From: Aliivibrio sp. EL58
GTDB taxonomy: Bacteria > Pseudomonadota > Gammaproteobacteria > Enterobacterales > Vibrionaceae
Length of the DNA: 64,000 nt
Direction: 5' to 3'
Assembly: GCF_900312675.1 (NCBI RefSeq)
Contig: NZ_OMPC01000008.1
Location: 222,951 to 286,950 of the forward strand
Below the pieces are notes generated by a model. The model saw nothing but the letters and a program-made list of their open reading frames with translations, had not been told where the DNA came from and did no database searches. The translations under genes and the position numbers were made by a program. Below are positions 56,724-64,000 of this stretch, piece after piece; position 1 is the first letter of the stretch, and each line of letters opens with the position of its first letter.

Positions 56724-56753
56724 GAAAAAGGGCATCAAATGATGCCCTTTTTA
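56724..56753 (-). terminator. tuf terminator
   Basis: The stem AAAAAGGGCATCA pairs with TGATGCCCTTTTT around a 2-4-base loop; on the minus strand a T tail follows. It lies 19 bases after the tuf stop. Confidence 0.9.
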
Positions 56754-56771
56754 CTAGTACTTCGTCAAATC

Positions 56772-57956
56772 TTACGCGAAGATTTTAGCAACAACACCAG
56801 CACCAACTGTACGGCCACCTTCACGGATTGCGAAGCGTAGACCTTCGTCCATAGCGATTGGAGCGATTAGCTCAACCGTCATTTGAACGTTGTCACCAGG
56901 CATTACCATTTCAACACCTTCAGGAAGTGTGATATCACCAGTTACATCCGTTGTACGGAAGTAGAACTGTGGACGGTAGCCTTTGAAGAAAGGAGTATGA
57001 CGGCCGCCTTCATCTTTAGAAAGAACGTATACTTCTGACTCAAATTTAGTGTGTGGGTTGATTGAACCTTTAGCAGCAAGTACTTGGCCACGTTCAACGT
57101 CATCACGCTTAGTACCACGTAGAAGTGCACCAACGTTCTCACCAGCACGACCTTCGTCAAGCAGTTTACGGAACATTTCAACACCAGTACATGTAGAAAC
57201 TGTAGTTTCTTTGATACCAATGATTTCTACTTCGTCACCTACACGTAGGATACCACGTTCGATACGACCAGTAACAACAGTACCACGACCTTGAATTGAG
57301 AATACATCTTCAATTGGAAGTAGGAAAGGCATGTCTACAGCACGCTCTGGAAGTGGAATGTAAGTATCTAGAGCTGTTGCTAGCTCAACGATTTTATCTT
57401 CCCACTCTTTTTCGCCGTTTAGAGCGCCAAGAGCTGAACCTTGAATTACTGGTAAATCATCACCTGGGTATTCGTATTCAGAAAGAAGTTCACGAACTTC
57501 CATTTCTACTAGCTCAAGAAGCTCTTCATCGTCAACCATGTCACATTTGTTCATGAATACAACGATGAAAGGGATACCAACTTGACGACCAAGTAGGATG
57601 TGCTCACGTGTTTGTGGCATTGGACCATCTGTTGCAGCAACAACTAGGATACCACCATCCATTTGAGCAGCACCAGTGATCATGTTTTTAACATAATCGG
57701 CGTGTCCAGGACAGTCAACGTGTGCATAGTGACGCTCAGGTGTATCATACTCAACGTGAGAAGTTGAGATTGTGATACCACGCTCGCGCTCTTCTGGAGC
57801 GTTATCGATTGATGCGAAATCTTTAGCAACACCACCGTACACTTTTGCAAGTGTAGTACAGATAGCAGCAGTTAGAGTTGTTTTACCGTGGTCAACGTGG
57901 CCGATAGTACCAACGTTTACGTGCGGTTTCGTACGTTCAAATTTTTCTTTAGACAT
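56772..57956 (-). CDS. tuf: Elongation factor Tu
   Basis: A 394-residue GTPase starting [17 protein letters not shown] motifs: GHVDHGKT near 19-26, DCPGH near 81, NKCDM near 136, SAL near 174. Domains II and III are complete, ending [10 protein letters not shown]. It delivers aminoacyl-tRNA to the ribosome. The open frame continues upstream through the tRNA-Gly gene but is not coding there. It is cotranscribed with the three tRNAs upstream, as in the E. coli thrU-tyrU-glyT-thrT-tufB operon. The symbol is given without A/B because I cannot see whether a second copy exists. Confidence 0.98.
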   Translation of the reverse strand: MSKEKFERTKPHVNVGTIGHVDHGKTTLTAAICTTLAKVYGGVAKDFASIDNAPEERERGITISTSHVEYDTPERHYAHVDCPGHADYVKNMITGAAQMDGGILVVAATDGPMPQTREHILLGRQVGIPFIVVFMNKCDMVDDEELLELVEMEVRELLSEYEYPGDDLPVIQGSALGALNGEKEWEDKIVELATALDTYIPLPERAVDMPFLLPIEDVFSIQGRGTVVTGRIERGILRVGDEVEIIGIKETTVSTCTGVEMFRKLLDEGRAGENVGALLRGTKRDDVERGQVLAAKGSINPHTKFESEVYVLSKDEGGRHTPFFKGYRPQFYFRTTDVTGDITLPEGVEMVMPGDNVQMTVELIAPIAMDEGLRFAIREGGRTVGAGVVAKIFA

Positions 57957-58040
57957 GATAGTCCCTCTAGGTACGGCATTGGTGGTTATAAATGACCACG
58001 TAACCAAAAAATATATTTGAAATATAAGGAAAATAGGAGA

Positions 58041-58115
<75 letters not shown>

Positions 58116-58149
58116 AATGTAACTCGACAGAGCTATTTTACCTTGAAAA

Positions 58150-58233
<84 letters not shown>

Positions 58234-58273
58234 AAATTTTATATCTATTCTTTAATATAATTTAAAAATAGAA

Positions 58274-58350
<77 letters not shown>

Positions 58351-58362
58351 CAATTGGTGCGC

Positions 58363-58391
58363 ATTCTAGTTAATCTCTAAATATCATGCAA
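58363..58391 (-). promoter_or_regulatory. Promoter of the tRNA-Thr-Tyr-Gly-tuf operon
   Basis: On the minus strand -35 TTGCAT (58386-58391), a 17-base spacer and -10 TAGAAT (58363-58368), then a GC-rich discriminator GCGCACC. It is a typical stable-RNA promoter under growth-rate and stringent control. The tRNA-Thr 5' end is 13 bases downstream of the -10. Confidence 0.85.
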
Positions 58392-58445
58392 CCGAAAAAT
58401 CAAATAAAATGATTTTTTTTACCTTTTCACACCAATTTAGCGAAT

Positions 58446-58451
58446 TATAAT
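58446..58451 (+). promoter_or_regulatory. -10 element upstream of coaA
   Basis: A perfect TATAAT at 58446-58451 with an A+T-rich upstream region (poor -35). The expected transcription start is at or next to the ATG of the short upstream ORF at 58459. Confidence 0.5.
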
Positions 58452-58458
58452 CAGTTCT

Positions 58459-58572
58459 ATGACTGAAAAAGAGCAACTACTCTTTTTTCTTATACTTCCT
58501 TATTGTATTGTTTGCCCTTCATTAAATCCCTCTGGTAAACAATGTGAGCACTTACTTAACTTTTTCTCGTAA
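58459..58572 (+). CDS. Possible short upstream ORF overlapping the coaA start
   Basis: A 37-residue ORF beginning MTEKEQLLFFLILPYC, about 8 bases after a TATAAT, with no ribosome site. It ends 26 bases inside coaA in another frame. It could be a leaderless peptide that affects coaA translation, or simply chance. No homology is recognised. Confidence 0.25.
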   Translation: MTEKEQLLFFLILPYCIVCPSLNPSGKQCEHLLNFFS

Positions 58573-59467
58573 AGAATGGGCTGAATTACGCAATTCAACT
58601 CCTTTGACATTAAGCGAACAAGAATTAACTAGCCTGCGTGGGATAAATGAGAATATCAATATTATGGAAGTAGAAGAAATTTACTTACCATTAATTCGAT
58701 TGCTTCAACTTCACATAGAAAGCCATAAAGAAAAAAACATCATTTTAGAAAATTTCTTATTAAACAATACCATCAACTCACCATTCATTATCGGAATCGC
58801 TGGTAGTGTTGCTGTTGGGAAGAGTACAACCGCGAGAATCATTCAAACGTTATTACGTCAATTAATACCAAATTTAAGCACACAATTAGTGACCACTGAC
58901 GGCTTTTTATATCCAAATCAGGTACTGATTGATAAGGGGATCATGCACAAGAAAGGGTTTCCTGAATCATATGACATGAAATCTCTCGTTTCATTTGTCG
59001 CTGACGTTAAAATGGGAAAACGTTCTGTTGAAGCTCCCATTTATTCGCATTTAACTTATGATATTACTGATGAGAAAAAAATCATTTCAAATCCCGACAT
59101 TTTAATTATTGAAGGATTAAATGTTTTACAAAATAATTATGACTATCCAGGGCAGCAGCATAACCAATTCGTTTCTGATTTTTTAGACTTTTCTATTTAT
59201 GTTGATGCTACCCAAGAACAGTTAAAACTTTGGTATACCGAGCGTTTTTTAAAACTAAGAACCAGTGCCTTTAGACAAAAAGGAGCTTATTTCTCGCACT
59301 ATACTGAACTGTCTATTGATAAATCAAAAGAAAAAGCAGAGCATATTTGGGATACTATTAATGGTTTGAATTTAAGAGAAAATATACTACCAACAAAAAT
59401 GCGTGCTAGTTTGATATTATCAAAAACTAAAAACCATTCAATCAATCAGGTCTCAATAAAAAAATAG
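58544..59467 (+). CDS. coaA: Pantothenate kinase (type I)
   Basis: A 307-residue enzyme that phosphorylates pantothenate, the first step of CoA synthesis. The Walker A loop GSVAVGKSTTA is at about 86-96, followed by TTDGFLYPN and HKKGFPESYDM. It matches E. coli CoaA in length and order of motifs. The start is GTG at 58544, which gives a homologous N-terminus; no ATG is nearby. It is divergent from the tRNA-tuf promoter and separated from birA by convergent ends (1 base). CoA inhibits the family enzyme. Confidence 0.95.
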   Translation: MSTYLTFSRKEWAELRNSTPLTLSEQELTSLRGINENINIMEVEEIYLPLIRLLQLHIESHKEKNIILENFLLNNTINSPFIIGIAGSVAVGKSTTARIIQTLLRQLIPNLSTQLVTTDGFLYPNQVLIDKGIMHKKGFPESYDMKSLVSFVADVKMGKRSVEAPIYSHLTYDITDEKKIISNPDILIIEGLNVLQNNYDYPGQQHNQFVSDFLDFSIYVDATQEQLKLWYTERFLKLRTSAFRQKGAYFSHYTELSIDKSKEKAEHIWDTINGLNLRENILPTKMRASLILSKTKNHSINQVSIKK

Positions 59468-60427
59468 TTACTCTTTCTTAATCGATATCTCACCACCAAT
59501 GAAGGATAGTATCTCTCCATTAATTTCAACTAATATTGCGCCTTGTTCATCAATCCCTTTGCAAATACCCGTCACTCCATTACTGCCGGTTTGTAAAGTA
59601 ATTGTTTTATCCATAAAATTATCCAACGTCTTCCATCTTTCAATAAATGGACGTAGCCCAGATATTTGAAACTCCTCCATAGTTTGATGCATTGACTTTA
59701 ATAAAGTATTTGCAAGCTTATTTCGTTGGTTTTCTTTATTAAGGACCTCTTTCAAATCAGTCCATGGTTGATCTATCTCAGCATTAAAACGATCATCAAG
59801 ATCTACGTTTATACCAACACCAATAACAACATGGGCGGCACCGCCTGACTGAGCCGATAACTCAATAAGTACTCCCGCTAATTTTTTCCCATTCCAGTAA
59901 ATATCATTAGGCCATTTAAGTTTTAAATCTTGGCAGCCAAGTGATTCTAACGCATTAACAACAGCAATCCCGATAGCAAGGCTCAAACCCATTGCGCCGG
60001 CTAATCCGCTTTCAAGCTTCCAATATAAAGAAAAATAGATATTACTTCCGAATGGCGAAACCCAAGTACGACCGCGGCGCCCTCTTCCTGATGTCTGATA
60101 TTCAGCAAAACAAGATTGTCCCGATTTCAACGTCTTCATTTCGTCGAGTAAATACTGGTTAGTAGAGTCAGTAACACCTAATAAAATAGGAATAGGCAAT
60201 TTTTCATAGCCTACCTTATCAGGGGATAACAGTTCGAGGGGCTCAGATAACGAATAACCCTTACCTTTGATTTTATATATGACTAGTCCCCACTCTTGCA
60301 GAGCAGAAATATGCTTGCTGATTGCAGATCGTGAAACATTAAGACTCACACCTAGGTCTTCACCTGAATGAAAGCGTCCATCACTAAGTTGACGAAGTAT
60401 CGCAAGTTTCTTTACGTGTTCTTTCAC
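59468..60427 (-). CDS. birA: Biotin-protein ligase/biotin operon repressor
   Basis: A 319-residue bifunctional protein, standard for BirA. The N-terminal winged helix (about 1-65, LAILRQLSDGRFHSGEDLG, then VSRSAISKHISALQEWG) binds the bio operator. The ligase domain carries GRGRRGRTW (about 117-125) and KWPNDIYW, and a C-terminal SH3-like domain follows. It biotinylates AccB (23041). It starts immediately after the murB stop (1-base boundary), so the two are coupled. Confidence 0.97.
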   Translation of the reverse strand: MKEHVKKLAILRQLSDGRFHSGEDLGVSLNVSRSAISKHISALQEWGLVIYKIKGKGYSLSEPLELLSPDKVGYEKLPIPILLGVTDSTNQYLLDEMKTLKSGQSCFAEYQTSGRGRRGRTWVSPFGSNIYFSLYWKLESGLAGAMGLSLAIGIAVVNALESLGCQDLKLKWPNDIYWNGKKLAGVLIELSAQSGGAAHVVIGVGINVDLDDRFNAEIDQPWTDLKEVLNKENQRNKLANTLLKSMHQTMEEFQISGLRPFIERWKTLDNFMDKTITLQTGSNGVTGICKGIDEQGAILVEINGEILSFIGGEISIKKE

Positions 60428-61462
60428 TTAAAATAACTCCGTTAAAGATGTTTCTTTTGAACCGGAATAGAATCTAACTTCATGTTCCAAGTCAATTTGA
60501 TACAGCTCGTATACTTTCGTTTTAATATGATTCGCTAAACTTAATATATCGCTTGAGGTCGCATTACCATTATTGACAAGAACAAGAGCCTGATCTTTAT
60601 GAACCGATGCATCATTAATTTGAAATCCTTTTAATCCAGCATTATCGATAAGCCAACCCGCCGCAATCTTTTTATTCTCCCCAAACTCATACGCAGGAAG
60701 TTCCGGGTATTTCTCCTTCAAAAGACAATAATGATCATTTGAAATGATAGGATTTTTAAAAAAGCTTCCTGCGTTACCTAATAATCTAGGATCCGGCAAC
60801 TTATTAGACCTAATCTCACAAACTTTCAAAAAAATATCTTTTGCTGTATTACTCGTAGCATTAAATTGCGAGAGTGGGCCATACGATAGAAGGGGCTGCC
60901 ATATTTTAGACAAACGTAATATTACAGCTGTGATTATGACCTGATCTTTAAGCTCTTGTTTGAAAATTGAATCTCGATAACCAAATCGACATTCAGAATG
61001 CTCAAGTTTTTTAATTGTTAGTGTATTAAGATCTAAATATTCAACAGATTCACAAATGTCTTTTAACTCTAATCCATAAGCTCCAATATTTTGAATCGGT
61101 GATGAACCGACACAACCAGGAATCATTGCCAAGTTTTCGATGCCGTAGTAATCATGATCTACACACCATTCAACAAAGCTAGGCCAGTCTTCACCACTTG
61201 CAACCGTAATTAAATAATCATTACCCTTTTCTTCAACCTCTTTTCCTAAAAGACGATTAAGAACAACAATCCCTTCAAATGGACCACAAAAAAGAGTATT
61301 ACTTCCTCGACCTAAAGGAAGCTTTACTGATTTTGAATACTTTTCTGATGACCAAATATCAATTAAATCTTGAGTCGTTTCAGCTTCTATGATCAGTTCA
61401 GCATTTTCATCTATCGAAAAACTGTTATATGGCTTTAACATTTTTGTAGGTAAAATTTTCAT
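60428..61462 (-). CDS. murB: UDP-N-acetylenolpyruvoylglucosamine reductase
   Basis: A 344-residue FAD-containing reductase of peptidoglycan synthesis, type I (E. coli-like length). GRGSNTLF near 52-59, the NLAMIPGCVGSSPIQNIGAYG region near 109-129, and a C-terminal part containing a serine in GNAGSFFKNP near 227-236 that donates a proton. Both halves are complete. The murB-birA order is shared with E. coli and Vibrio. It is divergent from the GNAT-like gene. Confidence 0.96.
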   Translation of the reverse strand: MKILPTKMLKPYNSFSIDENAELIIEAETTQDLIDIWSSEKYSKSVKLPLGRGSNTLFCGPFEGIVVLNRLLGKEVEEKGNDYLITVASGEDWPSFVEWCVDHDYYGIENLAMIPGCVGSSPIQNIGAYGLELKDICESVEYLDLNTLTIKKLEHSECRFGYRDSIFKQELKDQVIITAVILRLSKIWQPLLSYGPLSQFNATSNTAKDIFLKVCEIRSNKLPDPRLLGNAGSFFKNPIISNDHYCLLKEKYPELPAYEFGENKKIAAGWLIDNAGLKGFQINDASVHKDQALVLVNNGNATSSDILSLANHIKTKVYELYQIDLEHEVRFYSGSKETSLTELF

Positions 61463-61532
61463 ATCGACTATATTTAAAAGACTAAATTAAGTACATTCTA
61501 ACTTAATATTAAAAAACTATATAGAAAACCCC

Positions 61533-61955
61533 ATGAATCTTACTGTGTCTTACCTAGAGAAATTACGACTCCCCCTTCTACATAAGCTATATAAAGATAA
61601 CTACCCCTCAGGAAAACCAAAAGGGAAAGAAGACATAGTCATTCTAGAAGAGGATAAAAAAATAATCGGCTCAATCCGAATAAAAACTTATGACGACTGT
61701 CATTTCTTGACTGGAATGATGATAATAAATGAAAAAAGACAACAAAATTATGGCAGCATATTATTAAAAAACTTGCCTCAATTCTTAACTTTAGATGCAG
61801 CTTACTGCCTATGTGAACCTAGCCTAACTCCATTTTACATTAAAAATAAATTTAACTACGCTAACAGTTCTGAAGTTCCACATATTGTAAAAAACAAATA
61901 TGAACGTTATACAAAAGATGGAAAACTCTTAGACATTTTAGTATATCAAGGCTGA
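61533..61955 (+). CDS. Probable GNAT-family acetyltransferase
   Basis: A 140-residue protein with the GNAT fold pattern: strand EDIVILEEDKKIIGSIRI, the CoA-binding segment RQQNYGSILLKNL near 70-82 (a variant of RxxGxG/A), and a C-terminal strand with CLCEPSLTPFYIKNKF. Substrate unknown. It lies between murB and pssA on the opposite strand to murB with a 70-base gap, and appears to be singly transcribed. The motif is weaker than typical, so moderate confidence. Confidence 0.72.
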   Translation: MNLTVSYLEKLRLPLLHKLYKDNYPSGKPKGKEDIVILEEDKKIIGSIRIKTYDDCHFLTGMMIINEKRQQNYGSILLKNLPQFLTLDAAYCLCEPSLTPFYIKNKFNYANSSEVPHIVKNKYERYTKDGKLLDILVYQG

Positions 61956-62034
61956 CTCTTTGATATTACTCTCGGCAATATCACTTTATTTTGCTAAAAT
62001 GATTGATCTTATATTGATAATTTAATGACTTGTT

Positions 62035-63387
62035 ATGAATACAAAACCTCTAGAAAGTAAAGAACAGCTATCTATGCTTCCAATGTTGTCTCAAAATCCT
62101 GAGAGTTTAAAGACTCTTCATACTGCAGAAGATTTTCGCTATGAGCTATTAAAGCAAATTGAGAATGCGAAACAACGGATCTATATTGTTGCGCTTTATT
62201 TAGAAAATGATGATGCTGGTCGCGAAATATTTACCGCATTATACGAAGCAAAACAGAAGCAGCCGACACTTGATATAAATGTCTTAGTTGATTGGCATAG
62301 AGCTCAACGTGGGCTTATTGGTGCTGAATCTAGCGATGGTAACGCGGCTCTTTATAGAGAGTTTTCAGAAAAATACAAACACTCAATTAATGTTTTAGGT
62401 GTTCCAGTCCGTAATAAAGAAGTGTTTGGGGTGCTACACCTTAAAGGTTTTATTTTTGATGATACTGTAGTGTACAGCGGAGCTAGCTTAAATGATGTCT
62501 ATTTGGCTCATAAAGAGAAATACCGCTGCGATAGATACCATTTATTGAATAATCAATTTCTAGCAAACTCTATGGTGTCGTTAATTAAAAATACACTAAT
62601 AGCGAGCCCTGCTGTAAATTGTTTATCTCAACAAAATAGACCAAATACCAAATCATTAAAACCTGCGATCAAAGAACTTCGCAAACAACTAAATGTAGTT
62701 AATTACCAATTTACTCCTCAAATGCGAAAGTCAGGAGAAATAGGTATAACCCCACTTATTGGTCTGGGTAGAAAAGGCAATAAGCTTAACAGTCATATTC
62801 TGCTTCTATTGGCTTCTGCTGTATCAGAAATAACAATTTGTACTCCATATTTTAATTTCCCTAAACCTATTGCTAAAGAGCTTAAGAAAGCCTTACGCAG
62901 AGGTGTGAAGGTAACCGTTATTGTTGGTGATAAAACAGCTAATGACTTCTACATAGATCCAGAAGAAGAGTTTAAAACCATTGCTGGTTTACCGTATTTA
63001 TATGAGATCAACCTTCGAAATTTTGCTAAAGCGAATGAAACCTACATAGCAAATAGACAGTTATCCCTTCGCCTTTGGAAGCATGAAAATAATAGTTTCC
63101 ATTTAAAAGGTGTCTGGGTTGATAACGAATTCACGTTAATTACTGGTAGTAATTTAAATCCAAGAGCTTGGAAGTTAGATCTAGAAAATGGCTTGCTTCT
63201 TCAAGATCCTGAACAGCTATTACTAGGTGAGAAACAAGCCGAACTTGAAGTTATCTTAAAACATACTCAGCTTATAGCTACTTATAAGCAAGTTGATAAA
63301 TTAGATAGTTATCCGCTAGAAGTTAAACGTTTAATAAAACGAATCAAACGAATCAAAGCTGATCATATTTTAAATCAAATCTTATAA
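62035..63387 (+). CDS. pssA: CDP-diacylglycerol-serine O-phosphatidyltransferase (type I PssA)
   Basis: A 450-residue phospholipase D-superfamily enzyme nearly identical in layout to E. coli PssA (451). It makes phosphatidylserine, the precursor of phosphatidylethanolamine. Two HKD motifs are visible: HLKGFIFDD (about 139-147) and HLKGVWVDNEFTLITGSN (about 358-375). DWHRAQRGLIGA near 87-98 and FNFPKPIAKEL near 280 also match. It is a peripheral cytosolic enzyme. A weak ribosome site precedes the ATG. It is followed by a hairpin, then by the rrn operon on the other strand. Confidence 0.97.
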   Translation: MNTKPLESKEQLSMLPMLSQNPESLKTLHTAEDFRYELLKQIENAKQRIYIVALYLENDDAGREIFTALYEAKQKQPTLDINVLVDWHRAQRGLIGAESSDGNAALYREFSEKYKHSINVLGVPVRNKEVFGVLHLKGFIFDDTVVYSGASLNDVYLAHKEKYRCDRYHLLNNQFLANSMVSLIKNTLIASPAVNCLSQQNRPNTKSLKPAIKELRKQLNVVNYQFTPQMRKSGEIGITPLIGLGRKGNKLNSHILLLLASAVSEITICTPYFNFPKPIAKELKKALRRGVKVTVIVGDKTANDFYIDPEEEFKTIAGLPYLYEINLRNFAKANETYIANRQLSLRLWKHENNSFHLKGVWVDNEFTLITGSNLNPRAWKLDLENGLLLQDPEQLLLGEKQAELEVILKHTQLIATYKQVDKLDSYPLEVKRLIKRIKRIKADHILNQIL

Positions 63388-63401
63388 TTAATTTGATGCC
63401 T

Positions 63402-63429
63402 AGCGTGAGTTTGAAAGAACTCATGCTAT
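63402..63429 (+). terminator. Probable pssA terminator
   Basis: A 10-bp stem AGCGTGAGTT with AACTCATGCT (one G-T pair) around a 6-base loop, 15 bases after the pssA stop. The tail (ATTTACTG) is only moderately T-rich. Confidence 0.55.
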
Positions 63430-63553
63430 TTACTGTCTTCGCCTCTTCACTGAATATCCACCTTATCTAACGCAATCGATACTAAAGGTTTGCTTAACGA
63501 TAGAGATGGAAGAACAGCTCTCTATAACCGCTCACTAAGCTCTCCATAGACAG

Positions 63554-63578
63554 CCTAACCAACTGAGCTACCGCTTCG
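63554..63578 (-). pseudogene. Truncated 5' half of a tRNA downstream of the rrn terminator
   Basis: On the minus strand the text GAAGCGGTAGCTCAGTTGGTTAG corresponds to the acceptor strand and D-arm of a tRNA, very similar to the 5' half of the tRNA-Asp at 63658. Even the upstream flank (GAATAGAxACTGC) is shared. Anticodon and T arms are missing, so it is a remnant of recombination or duplication. Confidence 0.6.
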
Positions 63579-63617
63579 CAGTATCTATTCTGAGTCATTT
63601 TACTTTTAGACAGACGT

Positions 63618-63650
63618 AAAAAAGCCCTAATCTTTCGATTAGGGCTTTTT
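63618..63650 (-). terminator. rrn operon terminator
   Basis: The stem GCCCTAATC pairs with GATTAGGGC around loop TTTC with A/T runs on both flanks. It lies just after the tRNA-Asp on the minus strand and ends the rrn transcript. Confidence 0.9.
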
Positions 63651-63657
63651 AAAATAG

Positions 63658-63734
63658 TGGCGGAGTGGACGGGACTCGAACCCGCGACCCCCGGCGTGAC
63701 AGGCCGGTATTCTAACCAACTGAACTACCACTCC
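63658..63734 (-). tRNA. tRNA-Asp (anticodon GTC)
   Basis: A 77-nt cloverleaf with encoded CCA, acceptor GGAGTGG with CCACTCC, anticodon loop CTGTCAC giving GTC. It is distal to the 5S rRNA of a rrn operon. Confidence 0.97.
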
Positions 63735-63825
63735 GCAGTGTCTATTCAGCATAATGCTATTACTTAAATAAAACATATTATGTTTTATTTTGCTTTTATC
63801 TTTAAAAAGATAAAAACTAAATTCA

Positions 63826-63944
63826 AGCCTGGCGATGTCCTACTCTCACATGGGGAAACCCCACACTACCATCGGCGCTATTACGTTTCACTTCTGAGTT
63901 CGGCATGGGATCAGGTGGGTCCATAACGCTATGGTCGCCAAGCA
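63826..63944 (-). rRNA. rrf: 5S ribosomal RNA
   Basis: About 119 nt. The 5' end TGCTTGGCGACC and 3' end TCGCCAGGCT pair with each other. The conserved CCGAACTCAGAAGTGAAACG and GCGCCGATGGTAGTGTGGGG segments are present. It is the end of a rrn operon on the minus strand; the 23S gene is beyond the right edge. Confidence 0.97.
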
Positions 63945-64000
63945 AATTCTTTCTATCTACCTCAATAAGAGATAAATAATAATCTGGAAAGCTGTGTATG
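63945..64000 (-). other. 23S-5S intergenic spacer (partial)
   Basis: A+T-rich 56 bases with no gene. By position it is the spacer between 23S and 5S rRNA. I see no 23S 3' end within the window. Confidence 0.6.

Overview
The window is a low-GC (about 40%) gammaproteobacterial chromosome segment. Gene content, protein sequences and gene order point to the Vibrionaceae and most likely to Aliivibrio (A. fischeri/logei group). The evidence is an acetate-switch locus (CrbS/CrbR, ActP, Acs), a Vibrio-type arsenate operon (ArsR, GAPDH, phosphatase), and the secE-nusG-rplKAJL-rpoBC block beside a rrn operon. This assignment comes from recognising sequences, not from a search.

Layout: (1) 1-1850, minus-strand arsenate operon, cut at the left edge. 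(2) 2.0-8.7 kb, a diguanylate cyclase, a type II NADH dehydrogenase, a BamA/TamA-like outer-membrane protein, then glmS with a DeoR-family regulator. (3) 8.8-22.2 kb, the acetate switch: response regulator crbR, a MarC-family membrane protein, DUF485-actP, the giant sensor crbS, an MFS transporter, a cNMP/CBS/DUF294 protein with a DnaQ-like exonuclease, and acs. A palindrome GACTWWAGTC lies upstream of four of these transcription units and is a good candidate for the CrbR site. (4) 22.5-27.4 kb, aroQ-accB-accC, prmA, dusB-fis. (5) 27.5-38.99 kb, zntR, purH and purD (purD has a strongly structured leader), yjaH, hupA, a CNNM/CBS protein, yjaG, a hydroxyacid dehydrogenase, a TerB-like protein, hemE, nudC, rsd. 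(6) 39.0-44.6 kb, an accessory island with a CsgD/VpsT-like regulator and a four-gene chaperone-usher pilus operon, placed between rsd and rpoC. (7) 44.6-58.4 kb, minus-strand rpoC, rpoB, rplL, rplJ, rplA, rplK, nusG, secE, tuf and three tRNAs. (8) 58.5-64 kb, coaA, birA, murB, a GNAT-like protein, pssA, and the distal end of a rrn operon (5S rRNA, tRNA-Asp).

How the genes connect: CrbS/CrbR probably senses or responds to acetate and turns on uptake (ActP) and activation (Acs). PrmA methylates L11, the product of rplK in the same window. Fis and HU are nucleoid proteins, and Rsd controls sigma-70 availability. The purH upstream region carries a clear PurR box. The ribosomal and tRNA promoters at 55.5 and 58.4 kb have GC-rich discriminators typical of growth-rate and stringent control. 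The pilus island resembles biofilm-type fimbriae under a c-di-GMP-responsive regulator, and the same window encodes a diguanylate cyclase.

Most of the window is core genome. The less ordinary parts are the shared GACTWWAGTC palindrome, the purD leader RNA candidate, the pilus island, and several hairpins in the rpoBC and hupA transcription units.
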